Source: Holophagales bacterium (GTDB taxonomy: Bacteria; Acidobacteriota; Thermoanaerobaculia; Multivoradales; Multivoraceae). Taken from it: 64,000 nt of DNA. The DNA is taken from positions 1 to 64,000 of the forward strand of contig VXZQ01000009.1 in NCBI GenBank assembly GCA_009845425.1. The letters are read 5' to 3'. Of this stretch, positions 53,197-63,183 are shown piece by piece (positions within the stretch are counted from its first letter, which is position 1; each line of letters begins with the position of its first letter). Made by a program: the position numbers and the translations under genes. The notes under the pieces were generated by a model. It searched no databases. It saw only the letters and a list, made by a program, of their open reading frames with translations, and had not been told where the DNA came from.

Positions 53197-54573
53197 TCAG
53201 GCCAGTTCTTCCAGCAGACCGGCGTCGCGCAGCGCGTCGGCGGCCTCGCCGACGACGCCCGGCGGCAAGCCGGAGCGCTGCGCGATGTCGTCCAGCGAGT
53301 GCTCGCCGTCGCTCTGGTTGAGCACCCAGAGCATCGCGATCTCGAAGTCCTTGCGGCCGGCGCCGCCGAGGCCGCCGTAGAGGCCGCGGCGGCCGAGCTG
53401 GGGTTCGCCGAAGGGCTCGAGGTTGCGATAGCGGCGGCCGCTGGCGCGCTTCCGACCGCCTTCGGCGGCGGCCGGCCGGGACGCCGGCGCACCCGGTCCT
53501 TCCTCCAGCGCGGCGGCGGTCGCCAGGTACGCCGCGAGCGAGCCGGCGAGGGCTCCCGCGCCGATGAAGGACAGATCGTCGGCGGAGGTGTGGTACTCGG
53601 GGTAGCGGCCCCAGGGCGTGCGGGTCAGGACCCCGACCGGCAGGTCGAAGCCGGGGGAGCAGTACTGGCGTTCGTCGTAGCCGAAGGGGAAGAAGTCCTC
53701 GGTGACGAGGTCCTCGCCGAGGCCGGCCAGGGCGGCGACCACGGCGCGGTCGATCTCCCGGTCGCCGCGGCGGCTCTTCTTGTAGTGGAAGGCGCCCCCG
53801 TCACCCAGGTTGGCTGCGATCAGGCCGTGGCGAAAGCTGTCCAGGCGGTCGCGGTTCCGGGCCAGCCAGGCGATCGCGCCGATGCCGCCCGGGGCGAACA
53901 GGAAGCGGTAGCCGTAGCGGCGCTCGGGGACTCGGGCGAGGGCCTCGGCGAGATGGACGGCAACCGCGATTCCCGAGAGGTTGTCGTTGGCGAGCTGCGG
54001 GTGGCAGACGTGGCTGGAGATGAGGACCTCTTCGGAGCTCGACCCGGGCAGCAGGCATTCCCCCCAGGTCATCGAGCCGTCCTCGAGCGAGGCGTCGATG
54101 AGCACCTCGTACTCGCCTTCGCGCAGGGATGCGAGGAGTCGGTGGGCCAGGCAGAAGCCCCAGGTTTCGTCGTAGTAGGAGGTGCGGTACGGGATCAGGT
54201 CCGGCTGTTCCGGCAGGCTGTGGAGGTGCGGCCGGAGTTCGTTCAGGGGAAGCCGCCGATGGACGGGGACGCTGTAGCCGACCAGGTGAAGGTTGTGATC
54301 GGCGAAGTCGACCACGCGGCGGCCCGAGGGATCGCGGATCCACGCCTCGCGCGGGTTCCACTCCCGCGGCACGGTCCAGTCGAGGACCGGCGTGCCGGTG
54401 GGGAGTTCGTGGACCTGCAGCGGGATCCGGCGGGCGATCCGTTCGAGCGTCGCGCGGACACCGTCGCCGGTGAGGCTGCGGCGGATGGGGTAGAGCTCGG
54501 CGGCGAGGTCCATCATCGACCGACCGGCCGCTTCGCGGTCGAGGGCGGCCAGGGCCTGCCGGACGGTGGACAT
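53197..54573 (-). CDS. DUF4910 aminopeptidase-like protein with winged helix
   Basis: 458 aa. N-terminal DUF2172-type region (AELYPIRRSLTGDGVRATL), zinc peptidase core with SSHVCHPQLANDNLSGIAVA and SPGFDLPVGVLTRTPWGRYPEYHTSAD, and a C-terminal winged helix. Relatives sit in polysaccharide clusters. A palindrome copy (53471-53493) encodes the linker PGAPASRPAAAEGG before the winged helix. Confidence 0.83.
   Translation of the reverse strand: MSTVRQALAALDREAAGRSMMDLAAELYPIRRSLTGDGVRATLERIARRIPLQVHELPTGTPVLDWTVPREWNPREAWIRDPSGRRVVDFADHNLHLVGYSVPVHRRLPLNELRPHLHSLPEQPDLIPYRTSYYDETWGFCLAHRLLASLREGEYEVLIDASLEDGSMTWGECLLPGSSSEEVLISSHVCHPQLANDNLSGIAVAVHLAEALARVPERRYGYRFLFAPGGIGAIAWLARNRDRLDSFRHGLIAANLGDGGAFHYKKSRRGDREIDRAVVAALAGLGEDLVTEDFFPFGYDERQYCSPGFDLPVGVLTRTPWGRYPEYHTSADDLSFIGAGALAGSLAAYLATAAALEEGPGAPASRPAAAEGGRKRASGRRYRNLEPFGEPQLGRRGLYGGLGGAGRKDFEIAMLWVLNQSDGEHSLDDIAQRSGLPPGVVGEAADALRDAGLLEELA
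53471..53493 (+). repeat. Degenerate palindrome in the DUF4910 gene
   Basis: GCCGGCCGGGACGCCGGC then GCACCC. In a linker. Confidence 0.6.
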
Positions 54574-54604
54574 GGGTCTATTCTGCGCGAAGCCTCGCAG
54601 TATG

Positions 54605-54772
54605 GTCGCCGGCTTCGCCGGCGGCAGTGTCGGTGCACCGGCCTTCTGGCCGGCTCACGGGCGAAGCCGCGTAGCGGCGCAGCCCGAACAGAGCAGCCGC
54701 CGGCTGGAAGCCGGCGACGTTTCTCCGGCCGCCTGCGGCGGCAAGCCGGCCAGAAGGCCGGCGCACCGACAC
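54605..54772. repeat. Most complete composite element with terminal inverted repeats
   Basis: From TGTCGGTGCACCGGCC (54628) to GGCCGGCGCACCGACA (54772): each end is itself a TTCT/AGAA-loop hairpin. Between are GAAGCCGCGTAGCGGC, GCCGGCTGGAAGCCGGC and GCCGCCTGCGGCGGC; GCCGGCTTCGCCGGC abuts on the left. Confidence 0.88.
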
Positions 54773-54795
54773 CCACACCACCGCCACGGCGACCG

Positions 54796-56619
54796 CTAGA
54801 GGTACCCCATCGCCTTCAGGCGCTCGATCTCCTGCCGCGTCCGCTCGACGTCCGTGCCGCCCACCGTGTCGACCGGCTGCCACGCGTCGCGGTAGGTCGC
54901 CACGCGCCCGGACGAACCCACATCGAGCGGCGCCTCGAACGCCTCGCTCAGCACCCTGCCCTCCGCATCGTCCGGCAGCGGCAAACCCAGCAGCGCCAGC
55001 ATGGTCGGGAAGACGTCGAGCACGTGACTGCTCTCCAGCCGGTGGCCGCGGCGGATGCCGGGGCCGTACATCAGCAGGACGCCGTCCGGGCCGTGCCGGT
55101 GCTGGGTGTACAGCCGGTGGACGAAGGTCGGCGACTGGCCGTGGTCCGAGGCGACGACGAAGACCGTCTCCGGACCCAGGGCCCGGCGCAACTCGCCGAC
55201 CAGGCCGTCGATCCGCCGGTAGACGTCGGCCACCGCTTCCCCGTGCTCCTCGATGCCCGCCCGAGAGACGAACGGGAAGAACTCCGGCTCGGCCCAGCGC
55301 CAGCGCTGGTGCGAGACGGTGTCCGGTTCATGGGTGTAGAGGTTGAGGAAGCGCGGCGGCGGCTCGCCCTGCGCGGAGCGGTGCTCCAGCAGGGCGATCA
55401 CGGCCCGGTGCTGCCAGTCGAGGTCCGGCCGGCCGGCGGCCGCGTCCAGGACCTGCTGCGGCACATCCCGCGGCTGGGCAAACCACTCGAGCGTCGTGTC
55501 CGCCCCGCCGGCAGCCGCCAGCGTGTCGTTCAGGCCGTAGCCGAGAAGCCGACTCGACGGGTCGAACATCCGCTGAGCCGGGAACGAGTAGAAGTAGCCG
55601 TCGACGACGACGGTCGGCAGCCCGGCGCGATCCGCGATCTCCCAGATCGGCGGCGACGCCAGGTCGAGCCGGTTGACGAAGCGCCGCGAGATCCCGGGTA
55701 CCCGGGCCACCAGGTCGATCAGCTCCTTGAAGCTCGTGCGGTGAACCGGAAACAGGCCGGCTCCCGAACCGGGAAAGCGAATCCGGTAGAAGTCGTGGAC
55801 GCCGTGCCGCCGGGGCGTCTCGCCGGTGTAGATCGACGCCCAGATCACCGCGGAGTTGGCGTCGCTGATCGTCCCGAGCCGGCTCGACGTGCCCTCGCGG
55901 ACGAACTCGGCCAGGTTCGGCAGCTCGCCGTCGTCGATCAGGTCCTGGAGCATGTCGGGGTCCACCCCGTCGAAGCCCAGCAGGGCCACCGGCGGCCCGT
56001 CGCCGGCGATCAGCGCCGTCGGATCGAAGGACGCCGTCCTTTCCTCCGGAGCGAGCCGGAAGGCGATCGGCAGCACCACGTGGGCCGCGACCAGGGCGAG
56101 CGCGAGCGCGCCCGTGAGCCGCGGCAGTCGGCCGGAGGCGGCGAGACGGGCCGCCCGAGCCGCAAGCGCCCAGGTGACGATCCAGATGACGGCGCCTGCC
56201 AGAACGCCCGCCACGGCAAGAAACAGCGCCATGCTCCGGAAGCCGGCGGGCGTGAACCAGGGGACCTGGCCGTAGGTCAGGCCGTAGAAGAGAACGAGTT
56301 CGAGGAAGACGAGGTTGAAGAGGCAGGCGGCGAGGACGACCGGATTGCCCGCGGGCCGGCGGCGCAGTCGGGCGAGCGTCCGCAGCAGCAACCCCAGACC
56401 GCCAAAGGCGGCGCCCGCCCAGACCCCGTAGAGCAACGCGAACAGCGGGAGCGCGGCGACTCCGGCCACGGCGCTGTCCGTCCGGTTGTGCACCAGGTGC
56501 AACAGCGAGATCGGGCCGCCGAACAGCAGCGCGCCGAACAGCACTCCGGCGCTCAGGTCGCGGCCGCAGGCGACCAGCGACTCGCGAACGAAGGAAGCGG
56601 CGCCAGCACGTTCGGCCAC
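54796..56619 (-). CDS. Membrane phosphodiesterase, alkaline phosphatase superfamily
   Basis: 607 aa from a GTG. Five or so N-terminal membrane helices (to ~residue 200), then a type I phosphodiesterase domain: LLGFDGVDPDML (metal), SAVIWASIYTG (nucleophile block), VASDHGQSPTF and a metal His in TQHRHGPDG. Ends ERLKAMGYL. Possibly remodels envelope lipids or glycans. Confidence 0.8.
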   Translation of the reverse strand: MAERAGAASFVRESLVACGRDLSAGVLFGALLFGGPISLLHLVHNRTDSAVAGVAALPLFALLYGVWAGAAFGGLGLLLRTLARLRRRPAGNPVVLAACLFNLVFLELVLFYGLTYGQVPWFTPAGFRSMALFLAVAGVLAGAVIWIVTWALAARAARLAASGRLPRLTGALALALVAAHVVLPIAFRLAPEERTASFDPTALIAGDGPPVALLGFDGVDPDMLQDLIDDGELPNLAEFVREGTSSRLGTISDANSAVIWASIYTGETPRRHGVHDFYRIRFPGSGAGLFPVHRTSFKELIDLVARVPGISRRFVNRLDLASPPIWEIADRAGLPTVVVDGYFYSFPAQRMFDPSSRLLGYGLNDTLAAAGGADTTLEWFAQPRDVPQQVLDAAAGRPDLDWQHRAVIALLEHRSAQGEPPPRFLNLYTHEPDTVSHQRWRWAEPEFFPFVSRAGIEEHGEAVADVYRRIDGLVGELRRALGPETVFVVASDHGQSPTFVHRLYTQHRHGPDGVLLMYGPGIRRGHRLESSHVLDVFPTMLALLGLPLPDDAEGRVLSEAFEAPLDVGSSGRVATYRDAWQPVDTVGGTDVERTRQEIERLKAMGYL

Positions 56620-56721
56620 GGGCCGGGATGATACGGCAGCGGTGGCCCGTCGCTGCTAGGGTCGCGCTCCCCGCGTCGGTGCGATGCGGGCCGAACCGCG
56701 AGTTGCCTGAGGGAACCGGAC

Positions 56722-58068
56722 ATGGCGAACGTAGCCGTCGTCGGCATGCAGTGGGGCGACGAGGGCAAGGGGAAGATCATCGATCTTCTCTGCCCCGCCT
56801 TCGATGCCGTGGTGCGCTTCCAGGGCGGCAACAACGCCGGCCATACGGTGAAATTCGGCAGCGGTGAGGGCGATGAGCACTTCGCCCTGCATCTGATCCC
56901 CTCCGGCATCCTGCACGAGGGGGTGGCCTGCTACCTCGGCAACGGCATGGTGATCAACCCGGACGCCTTTCTCGCCGAGGTCGCCCAACTGGAGCAACGC
57001 GGCATCGAAACGGCCGGCCGGCTGCGGCTTTCCGACCGGGCGCACGCCCTGACGCCGGTCCACGTGGCCCTCGACATCGTCCGCGAGGAGGCGCGGGGGG
57101 CGGACCGCATCGGCACCACCGCCAAGGGCATCGGCCCGGCCTACGAGAGCAAGATCGGCCGCACCGGCATCCGCCTGGCCGAACTCGTCGCCGGCGGCGA
57201 GGCGATGATGAACCGGCAGATCGTGCGGGTGGCGGACTTCGAGCGGCCGGCCGCCGAAGGCGCCGAACTGGACCCCGAGGCCGCCGCCGAGGACTTCACC
57301 CGCTGGGCCGAACGCCTGTCTCCCTACCTCTGCGACCTGTCGGTCGAGCTCGACGGTCTGATCCGGAACGGGCGCACCGTCCTCTTCGAGGGCGCGCAGG
57401 GCGCCTTGCTCGACGTCGACCACGGGACCTACCCCTACGTGACGAGCTCGAACTCGACGACAGGCGGCGCGGCGACCGGCAGCGGCGTGCCGCCGACGGC
57501 GATCGACGGCGCGATCGGCGTCGTCAAGGCGTACACGACCCGGGTCGGCGAGGGGCCGATGCCGACCGAGCTGTTCGACGACGTAGGAGGCCACCTGCGG
57601 GACCGCGGACACGAGTTCGGCACGACGACCGGGCGGCCGCGGCGTTGCGGCTGGCTCGATCTGGTCGTCCTGCGCCACGCGAGCCGGGTCAACGGGGCGC
57701 GCTGCCTGGCGCTGACGAAGATCGACGTGCTCGACGAACTGGACGAACTCCAGGTCTGCGTCGCCTACCGCATCGGCGGCGAGGTGGTGCGCAACCTGCC
57801 GGCGGTGACCGACCGGCTGGAGGCCGCCGAGCCCGTCTACCGGAGCTTCCCCGGCTGGAAGCAGGACACGCGCGGCGTGCTCGACCGGCGCGACCTGCCG
57901 CGGGCCGCCCTCGACTACATCGACTTCCTGGAGCAGGAACTCGAGGCCAGCGCGGATCTGATCTCGTCCGGCCCGAGGCGCGAGGAAACCGTGGTCAGTG
58001 GTGATGGAACTCTCGAGGCGTGGTTGGGGGAGCGTTTCGGGGCAGTGCAGGCGGCGGTCGGCGGCTAG
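56722..58068 (+). CDS. purA: Adenylosuccinate synthetase
   Basis: 448 aa. Starts ANVAVVGMQWGDEGKGK; GNNAGHTVKFG, GTTAKGIGPAYESK and FEGAQGALLDVDHGTYPYVT follow. First committed step from IMP to AMP. Confidence 0.97.
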   Translation: MANVAVVGMQWGDEGKGKIIDLLCPAFDAVVRFQGGNNAGHTVKFGSGEGDEHFALHLIPSGILHEGVACYLGNGMVINPDAFLAEVAQLEQRGIETAGRLRLSDRAHALTPVHVALDIVREEARGADRIGTTAKGIGPAYESKIGRTGIRLAELVAGGEAMMNRQIVRVADFERPAAEGAELDPEAAAEDFTRWAERLSPYLCDLSVELDGLIRNGRTVLFEGAQGALLDVDHGTYPYVTSSNSTTGGAATGSGVPPTAIDGAIGVVKAYTTRVGEGPMPTELFDDVGGHLRDRGHEFGTTTGRPRRCGWLDLVVLRHASRVNGARCLALTKIDVLDELDELQVCVAYRIGGEVVRNLPAVTDRLEAAEPVYRSFPGWKQDTRGVLDRRDLPRAALDYIDFLEQELEASADLISSGPRREETVVSGDGTLEAWLGERFGAVQAAVGG

Positions 58069-58073
58069 CCGGA

Positions 58074-58118
58074 TTCCGCCTACGGCGGATGCCGGCCAGA
58101 GGGCCGGCGCACCGACAG
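58074..58118 (+). repeat. Palindrome module between purA and tRNA-Lys
   Basis: TCCGCCTACGGCGGA, then GCCGGCCAGAGGGCCGGC with GCACCGACA. Confidence 0.85.
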
Positions 58119-58137
58119 CGCGGTCGTATACTGCGCC

Positions 58138-58213
58138 GGGCCGTTAGCTCAGTTGGTAGAGCAGTGGACTTTTAATCCAAGGGTCGGGGGTTCGATCCCC
58201 TCACGGCCCACCA
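58138..58213 (+). tRNA. tRNA-Lys (UUU)
   Basis: 76 nt with encoded CCA. Acceptor GGGCCGT pairs with ACGGCCC, anticodon loop CTTTTAA, T-loop TTCGATC. A palindrome copy ends 20 nt upstream. Confidence 0.97.
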
Positions 58214-58223
58214 GAGCGAACGC

Positions 58224-60296
58224 TCATCGGGACGCGTAGTACCAGATCGGCGACGACCAGGCCCGCTCCTGGATCGTCGCCGCGACGCCGCCGCGCGGCT
58301 CGACGCCCGCCCGCAGCGCGTCCCACGTGGTCCAGCGGCAGGTCGGGTTCTCAAGCACCCGCACGTAGTAGACGGCGTCGGTGCCCGGGTCGAAGGCCGG
58401 GTCTTCCCAGACCGCGGCCATTTCGCCGGCGCCCAGGTCTTCGCTGAAGGAGCAGTTCGTGAGATCGACTGTCGCCCCGTTGTCGGGACAGCGGTGGGTT
58501 TCCGGATCGACCGTTCCGCCATCCGAGCAGGCCACGTCGTAGACCTGCTCCCGCGTCTCCTTGCGGTAGCCGCTGTCGTACCAGCCCTTGACGACCTGGA
58601 TCCGCTGCAGCGGGGCACTGTGCTTGTCCTGCTGGGCCCAGACCAGGAAGCGGGGCGCCGCGTCGCTGTCGGCGACCAGGTCGCCGCCCATCGGCACGCC
58701 GCCGGCGTAGGCCTGCTCGATCAGGTCCGGGCTGGCCGGATCGAGGCCGTCGTAGTCGAAGCCGCCGAAGAAGCGGAGCCGGATGCGGGTGCCGGAGGTG
58801 GCGTAGGTCTCCTTGCGGCGCATCCCCTGGAAGATGGAGTCGCGAGTGTTCTCCTCCGCCCACACGGCGGCCAGCCCGGAGGCCGAGAACTGCGCGCTCC
58901 GCATGCCGAAGTAGGGACCGAGTTCGTCGTCGACGACGGTGCCGCGGGCTCGCGCGGCGGGCGGCAGGCCGGCGATGTAGTCCAGCCGTTCCCGGGAGAC
59001 CGGCACCGCGCCCCGGTTCTCGGGGCTTACCGAGGTCGGCGCCGAGCCGAAGTAGTTCGACTCGTCGAAGGAGGGCGCGCCGTTGTGCGTGTCGCTGGAG
59101 CCGACGAAACCGATCTTGAACGGGTTGCCGCGTCCCTCCTGCTCGAGCGCGAGACCGTTCACCAGAGCCTCCCGCGCGTAGCTGCCGCCCGGATCGCTGT
59201 AGGCGGTGATCTTGCCCTTGCGGGTGTTCAGGATCTCGAAGTCGGCCCATTCGTCGTCGGGCGAGAGCCGAGGGTGGGTCTCCGACGTGCCCTTGACCTG
59301 GGTCAGTTCGACCAGCGGCTCGTTGCGCATCCGCTGTTCGGCGAAGGCCCGGTCGATCCCCCGGCCGTCGGAGTACTTCAGCCGGAACACCTGGCCGTGG
59401 GACTGGTTCGAGTTGTGCGGGATCGCCAGGCTGTCGACGCCCTGCTCCCGCAGCCGGTCCATCCAGTTCCAGAGCTGCTCCGGCTCGTGCGAATCGATGC
59501 GCGTGAAGGGCCGCGCCGGCGCCTCGGACGACGCGAAGATGACGTTGCGGTGATACGCCGCCGACTCCGGCGCGGGCGTGGACGAGGTCCACTCGTAGGC
59601 GATGAAGGTGGTGAAGTTGCCGGGGTCGTTGTGGCGCTCGGCGGCGAGGATCGAGTCCTCCCAGGCCGAACGGTGCGCCTGATCGTCGAAGGACGCGTAC
59701 TGAATCTGCGGGTGGTTCGCCATCCGGGCCCGCTGCCGCCGCAGGAAGCCGCCGTCGGTTCGCATCTGGCGGCCGAAGCGCTCGCGGAACAGAACCGAGC
59801 GCATCTGCACCGAGTACGGGTTCAGGTTGTCGCCCTCGTTGACGCCGTGGAACGCCTGCGCGCCGGGAAGCTGTCCCACCCGGGTCGACGGGTCTGCCCA
59901 CTGCGGCACCATGCCCAGGAAGAACCCGTGGTCCGAGACGGCGAAGAAGTCGAGCGGCTCACGGAGCTTCATCTCGTTGCCGAAGGAGCTTTCGATCGCC
60001 TCGCCCCTGGCGAACCGGTAGCTCTCGTCGGGCGTGACCTCGGTGCCGAGGAGGTAGGCGTCGAAGGAGTAGCGGGTATGGACGTGGACGTCGCCGAAGT
60101 AGACGTTGCGCTGCTCGTTGTAGCCCTCGGTCGGCGACGCGGGCGCGGGCGCTTCGGCGTAGTCGTCGACCGACAGCGACGTGTCCGTGCAGGCCAGGAC
60201 GCTGAGGCCCAGACCTGCCGCCAGGACCGGCACGGCCCGGGACCGGCCGCCGTCAGGGAGCTTCGGGGAGGCTGTTCGATGCTTCGATAGGGGCAT
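58224..60296 (-). CDS. DUF3604 lipoprotein (PHP-like hydrolase)
   Basis: 690 aa from the ATG at 60296 (an in-frame ATG at 60317 is possible). Lipoprotein signal with LGLSVLAC. Metal motifs YFGDVHVHTRYSFDA, FFAVSDHGFF and FVGSSDTHNG are those of DUF3604. Substrate unknown. Divergent from the serine hydrolase with only 33 bp between starts. Confidence 0.88.
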   Translation of the reverse strand: MPLSKHRTASPKLPDGGRSRAVPVLAAGLGLSVLACTDTSLSVDDYAEAPAPASPTEGYNEQRNVYFGDVHVHTRYSFDAYLLGTEVTPDESYRFARGEAIESSFGNEMKLREPLDFFAVSDHGFFLGMVPQWADPSTRVGQLPGAQAFHGVNEGDNLNPYSVQMRSVLFRERFGRQMRTDGGFLRRQRARMANHPQIQYASFDDQAHRSAWEDSILAAERHNDPGNFTTFIAYEWTSSTPAPESAAYHRNVIFASSEAPARPFTRIDSHEPEQLWNWMDRLREQGVDSLAIPHNSNQSHGQVFRLKYSDGRGIDRAFAEQRMRNEPLVELTQVKGTSETHPRLSPDDEWADFEILNTRKGKITAYSDPGGSYAREALVNGLALEQEGRGNPFKIGFVGSSDTHNGAPSFDESNYFGSAPTSVSPENRGAVPVSRERLDYIAGLPPAARARGTVVDDELGPYFGMRSAQFSASGLAAVWAEENTRDSIFQGMRRKETYATSGTRIRLRFFGGFDYDGLDPASPDLIEQAYAGGVPMGGDLVADSDAAPRFLVWAQQDKHSAPLQRIQVVKGWYDSGYRKETREQVYDVACSDGGTVDPETHRCPDNGATVDLTNCSFSEDLGAGEMAAVWEDPAFDPGTDAVYYVRVLENPTCRWTTWDALRAGVEPRGGVAATIQERAWSSPIWYYASR

Positions 60297-60329
60297 CTCC
60301 ACAGGGTAGCGCGCCATAGGATCGAGTCC

Positions 60330-61703
60330 ATGCGAATCCCATCGATGGCCCGGTTCATCCTCCTCGCCACGTTGGCGGCCACGCTCGCTCCGGCGGTCGG
60401 CGCCGACGACCGCGGCGCCCTGCTCGAACGAATCGACGAACTGGCCTCCGAGTCGATGGAGGCCACGCAAACGCCCGGCATCTCCGTCGCCGTGCGGCAC
60501 CGCGGCGAGCTGATCCTGGCCCGCGGCTACGGCCTCGCCGACGTCGAGAACCGGGTGCCCGCGACCGAGCACACCGTCTACCGCATCGGTTCCGTCACCA
60601 AGCAGTTCACGGCGGCGGCCGTGATGAAGCTGGTCGAGCAGGGGAAGGTCGCCCTCGACGACCCGATGACGAAGCACTTCCCCGACTACCCGGTCGGCGA
60701 GTTCCACATCGCGACAGGCCAGTTGCTCGATCACACCAGCGGCATCAAGGGCTACACCGAGATGCCGGCGTTCTGGGAGCAGGGCCGGCTCGACCTCACG
60801 CACGAGCAGATGATCGAGCTGTTCTCGACCGTGCCGTACGAGTTCGAACCGGGCGACCGCTACCAGTACAACAACTCCGGCTACTACCTGGCGGGCCTCC
60901 TGATCGAGAAGGCGAGCGGCAAGAGCTACGCCGAGTACCTCGAGGAGACCTTCTTCCGTCCGCTCGGCATGCGCGAGTCGCACTATCTCTACAACGACCC
61001 GATCGTGGCGAACCGCGCCGAGGGCTACCGGGTCGAGGACAGCGTCCTCCTGAACGACGAACCGCTCTCCATGCACCTGCCGTTCGCCGCCGGAGCGCTC
61101 GGCTCCAGCGTCCTCGACCTGGTCCGCTGGATCGTGGCGCTCGGCGCCGGCGACGTGGTCGGGCCGGACGGTCTCGAGGCGATGACGACCCGGCGAAGGC
61201 TGCCCGGCGGCGACGAGATCGGTTACGGCCTCGGCCTGTTCGTCGGGGAGATGGCAGGCCGCCCCAAGATCGAGCACGGCGGCGGCATCAACGGGTTCCT
61301 GAGCCAGCTCTCCTGGTATCCCGACGACGACCTGATCGTCACGGTTCTCGCCAACTGCACTTGCGCCGAACCCGGCCCGCTGGAGGCCCGCATCGCGAGG
61401 GCCGTGCTCGGCGTGGCGGAGCCGGACCATCCCGCCGTGGACCTGGACGAGGACGAGTTGAAGCGCTACGCCGGCATCTACGATTTCGGACGGAGTCCGC
61501 TACCCGTCGCCGTGAAAGACGGTGTCCTGCTGATCGCCGGGCGAGAAACCGTGCCGATCGGCGAGCACCGCTTCGGCGGCACACGGGACCAGGAGCAGAT
61601 CGCGATCTTCGAGATGGACGATGCGACGGGGCGGGCCAGCCACCTCCGCCTCGAGCGCTGGGGTCAGGTGCAGCGCGGCAAGCGTGCCGGCGCGGAGCCG
61701 TAG
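60330..61703 (+). CDS. Serine hydrolase, class C beta-lactamase family
   Basis: 457 aa. Signal FILLATLAATLAPAVGA. SxxK in IGSVTKQFTAA (~residue 88), YxN in YQYNNSGYYLAG, and HGGGINGF as third motif. C-terminal lipocalin-like strand region (~100 residues). Likely a peptidase or esterase, not necessarily a beta-lactamase. Confidence 0.9.
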   Translation: MRIPSMARFILLATLAATLAPAVGADDRGALLERIDELASESMEATQTPGISVAVRHRGELILARGYGLADVENRVPATEHTVYRIGSVTKQFTAAAVMKLVEQGKVALDDPMTKHFPDYPVGEFHIATGQLLDHTSGIKGYTEMPAFWEQGRLDLTHEQMIELFSTVPYEFEPGDRYQYNNSGYYLAGLLIEKASGKSYAEYLEETFFRPLGMRESHYLYNDPIVANRAEGYRVEDSVLLNDEPLSMHLPFAAGALGSSVLDLVRWIVALGAGDVVGPDGLEAMTTRRRLPGGDEIGYGLGLFVGEMAGRPKIEHGGGINGFLSQLSWYPDDDLIVTVLANCTCAEPGPLEARIARAVLGVAEPDHPAVDLDEDELKRYAGIYDFGRSPLPVAVKDGVLLIAGRETVPIGEHRFGGTRDQEQIAIFEMDDATGRASHLRLERWGQVQRGKRAGAEP

Positions 61704-61708
61704 CTGCC

Positions 61709-63109
61709 TCAGATGTGCCACTCGATCGTGTCGCCGTTGTAGGTCGTCGTCGCGCGCCGCGACGGAGGCGAGACGCGGCCGTCCTCCATCTCCTCGCTCC
61801 AGCGGGCGAAGGCCTCCTTCAGCTTCGCCACCACGTCCGGGTTGCCGGCGGACAGGTCCTCGGACTCGGAGGGATCCTGGTCGACGTCATAGAGCCGCAC
61901 ACGATCCCCGGCCATCAGCAGCTTCCACGAGCCGTGACGAACGGCCGCGTTGGGCCCGGAGCGCCAGAACAGATACTCGTGCGGCGCGCCCTCCGTCTCC
62001 CCTGACAGGTACGGGATGAGGTCGACTCCGTCGAGACCGTAGCTCTCCACGTTCGGGACGCCCGCCAGGCTCGCAGACGTGGCGAAGAGGTCGAGCGAGC
62101 TGATCGGGTGCTCGTAGACGGTGCCGGCTGGGATGCGGCCGGGGAAGCGCATCAGGAAGGGAACGCGGATGCCGCCCTCGTACAGGTTCCGCTTGTGGCC
62201 GATCAGGGGGCTGTTGTGGATGCGCTCCGTGTCCTGCGTGGACATGGCCCCATTGTCGGAGGTGAAGATGACGAGCGTGTTGTCGGTCAGACCGTGTTCC
62301 TCGAGCTTCGCCAGCACCATGCCGACCGCGTCGTCCAACGCGCTGACCATGCCGGCGTAGACGCGCCGGTACGGGTCGTCGAAGTCCGGGAAGCGCTGGT
62401 AGTGCTCGTCCATCACCTGCATCGGGGCGTGGACCGCGTAGAAGGCGAGGTAGAGGAAGAAGGGCTTGTCCCTGTTGCGATCGATGAACTCGATCCCCTC
62501 GCGGGCGAGTTGCGTGGTCTGGTACTCCTTCAGCACGTCCTCCTCGCGGCCCTTGAACATGGCGACGATGCGGTCCGGGTTCCCGCGGGTCACCGGCTTC
62601 ATCTCCAGCGCGTGCGCGCCCGGCCAGCTCGGGTCGACGTAGTTCATGCCGGACGGCATGCCGTAGAAGGTGTCGAAGCCGCGGTCGAGGGGATGCAGGA
62701 GCCGCCGCATGCCGAGCTGCCACTTGCCGATCGCCGCGTTGGTGTAGCCGGCGGTCTTCAGCGCGTCGGCGATCGTGCGGTGGTGAATGCCGAGCGTGCC
62801 CCGGGCGGCGCCGATCGGCGGCACTGTCTGCGAGTTCAGCTCCTTGCCCCAGCGCTGTTGGTAGCGGCCCGTGATCAGTCCGTTGCGCGACGGGTTGCAG
62901 ACCGGCGCGGTCATGTAACCCGAGACGAAGCGGACTCCCTGCTCACCGATCGAGTCGATGTGCGGGGTCGGGATGCTGGCGCCGCCGTAGGCCGAGACGG
63001 CGCCGTAGCCGAGGTCGTCGGCGAACAGGAGGACGATGTTCGGTGGATCCTCGGCGCCTGCAACCGCCGCCGGCAGAAACGTCAGGAGGACGGGTGCCAG
63101 TCTCTTCAT
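61709..63109 (-). CDS. Formylglycine-dependent sulfatase
   Basis: 466 aa. Signal LAPVLLTFLPAAVAGAE. The activation motif CNPSR starts at Cys71, with GLITGRY after it; metal motif LLFADDLGYG and SDNGAM. Cys-type, so needs a formylglycine-generating enzyme, not in this window. Suggests use of sulfated glycans. Confidence 0.94.
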   Translation of the reverse strand: MKRLAPVLLTFLPAAVAGAEDPPNIVLLFADDLGYGAVSAYGGASIPTPHIDSIGEQGVRFVSGYMTAPVCNPSRNGLITGRYQQRWGKELNSQTVPPIGAARGTLGIHHRTIADALKTAGYTNAAIGKWQLGMRRLLHPLDRGFDTFYGMPSGMNYVDPSWPGAHALEMKPVTRGNPDRIVAMFKGREEDVLKEYQTTQLAREGIEFIDRNRDKPFFLYLAFYAVHAPMQVMDEHYQRFPDFDDPYRRVYAGMVSALDDAVGMVLAKLEEHGLTDNTLVIFTSDNGAMSTQDTERIHNSPLIGHKRNLYEGGIRVPFLMRFPGRIPAGTVYEHPISSLDLFATSASLAGVPNVESYGLDGVDLIPYLSGETEGAPHEYLFWRSGPNAAVRHGSWKLLMAGDRVRLYDVDQDPSESEDLSAGNPDVVAKLKEAFARWSEEMEDGRVSPPSRRATTTYNGDTIEWHI

Positions 63110-63183
63110 GGCCGCGCAGCCTTTCTACGGTCGGAGTTGCTCCCCGCAAGGATAGCGGCGGTCAGCGGGTACGATTCCGCGCC

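Noticed and set aside
50673..53492. Long minus-strand frame opposite the membrane protein
   Set aside because: Shadow of the 50856-53189 gene, which has clear membrane helices and a GTGA-coupled start.
53299..56631. 1110-codon + strand frame
   Set aside because: Antisense of the DUF4910 and phosphodiesterase genes, both with catalytic motifs.
58224..61430. DUF3604 frame extended to 61430
   Set aside because: The extra part is antisense of the serine hydrolase; signal peptide and lipobox place the start at 60296 or 60317.
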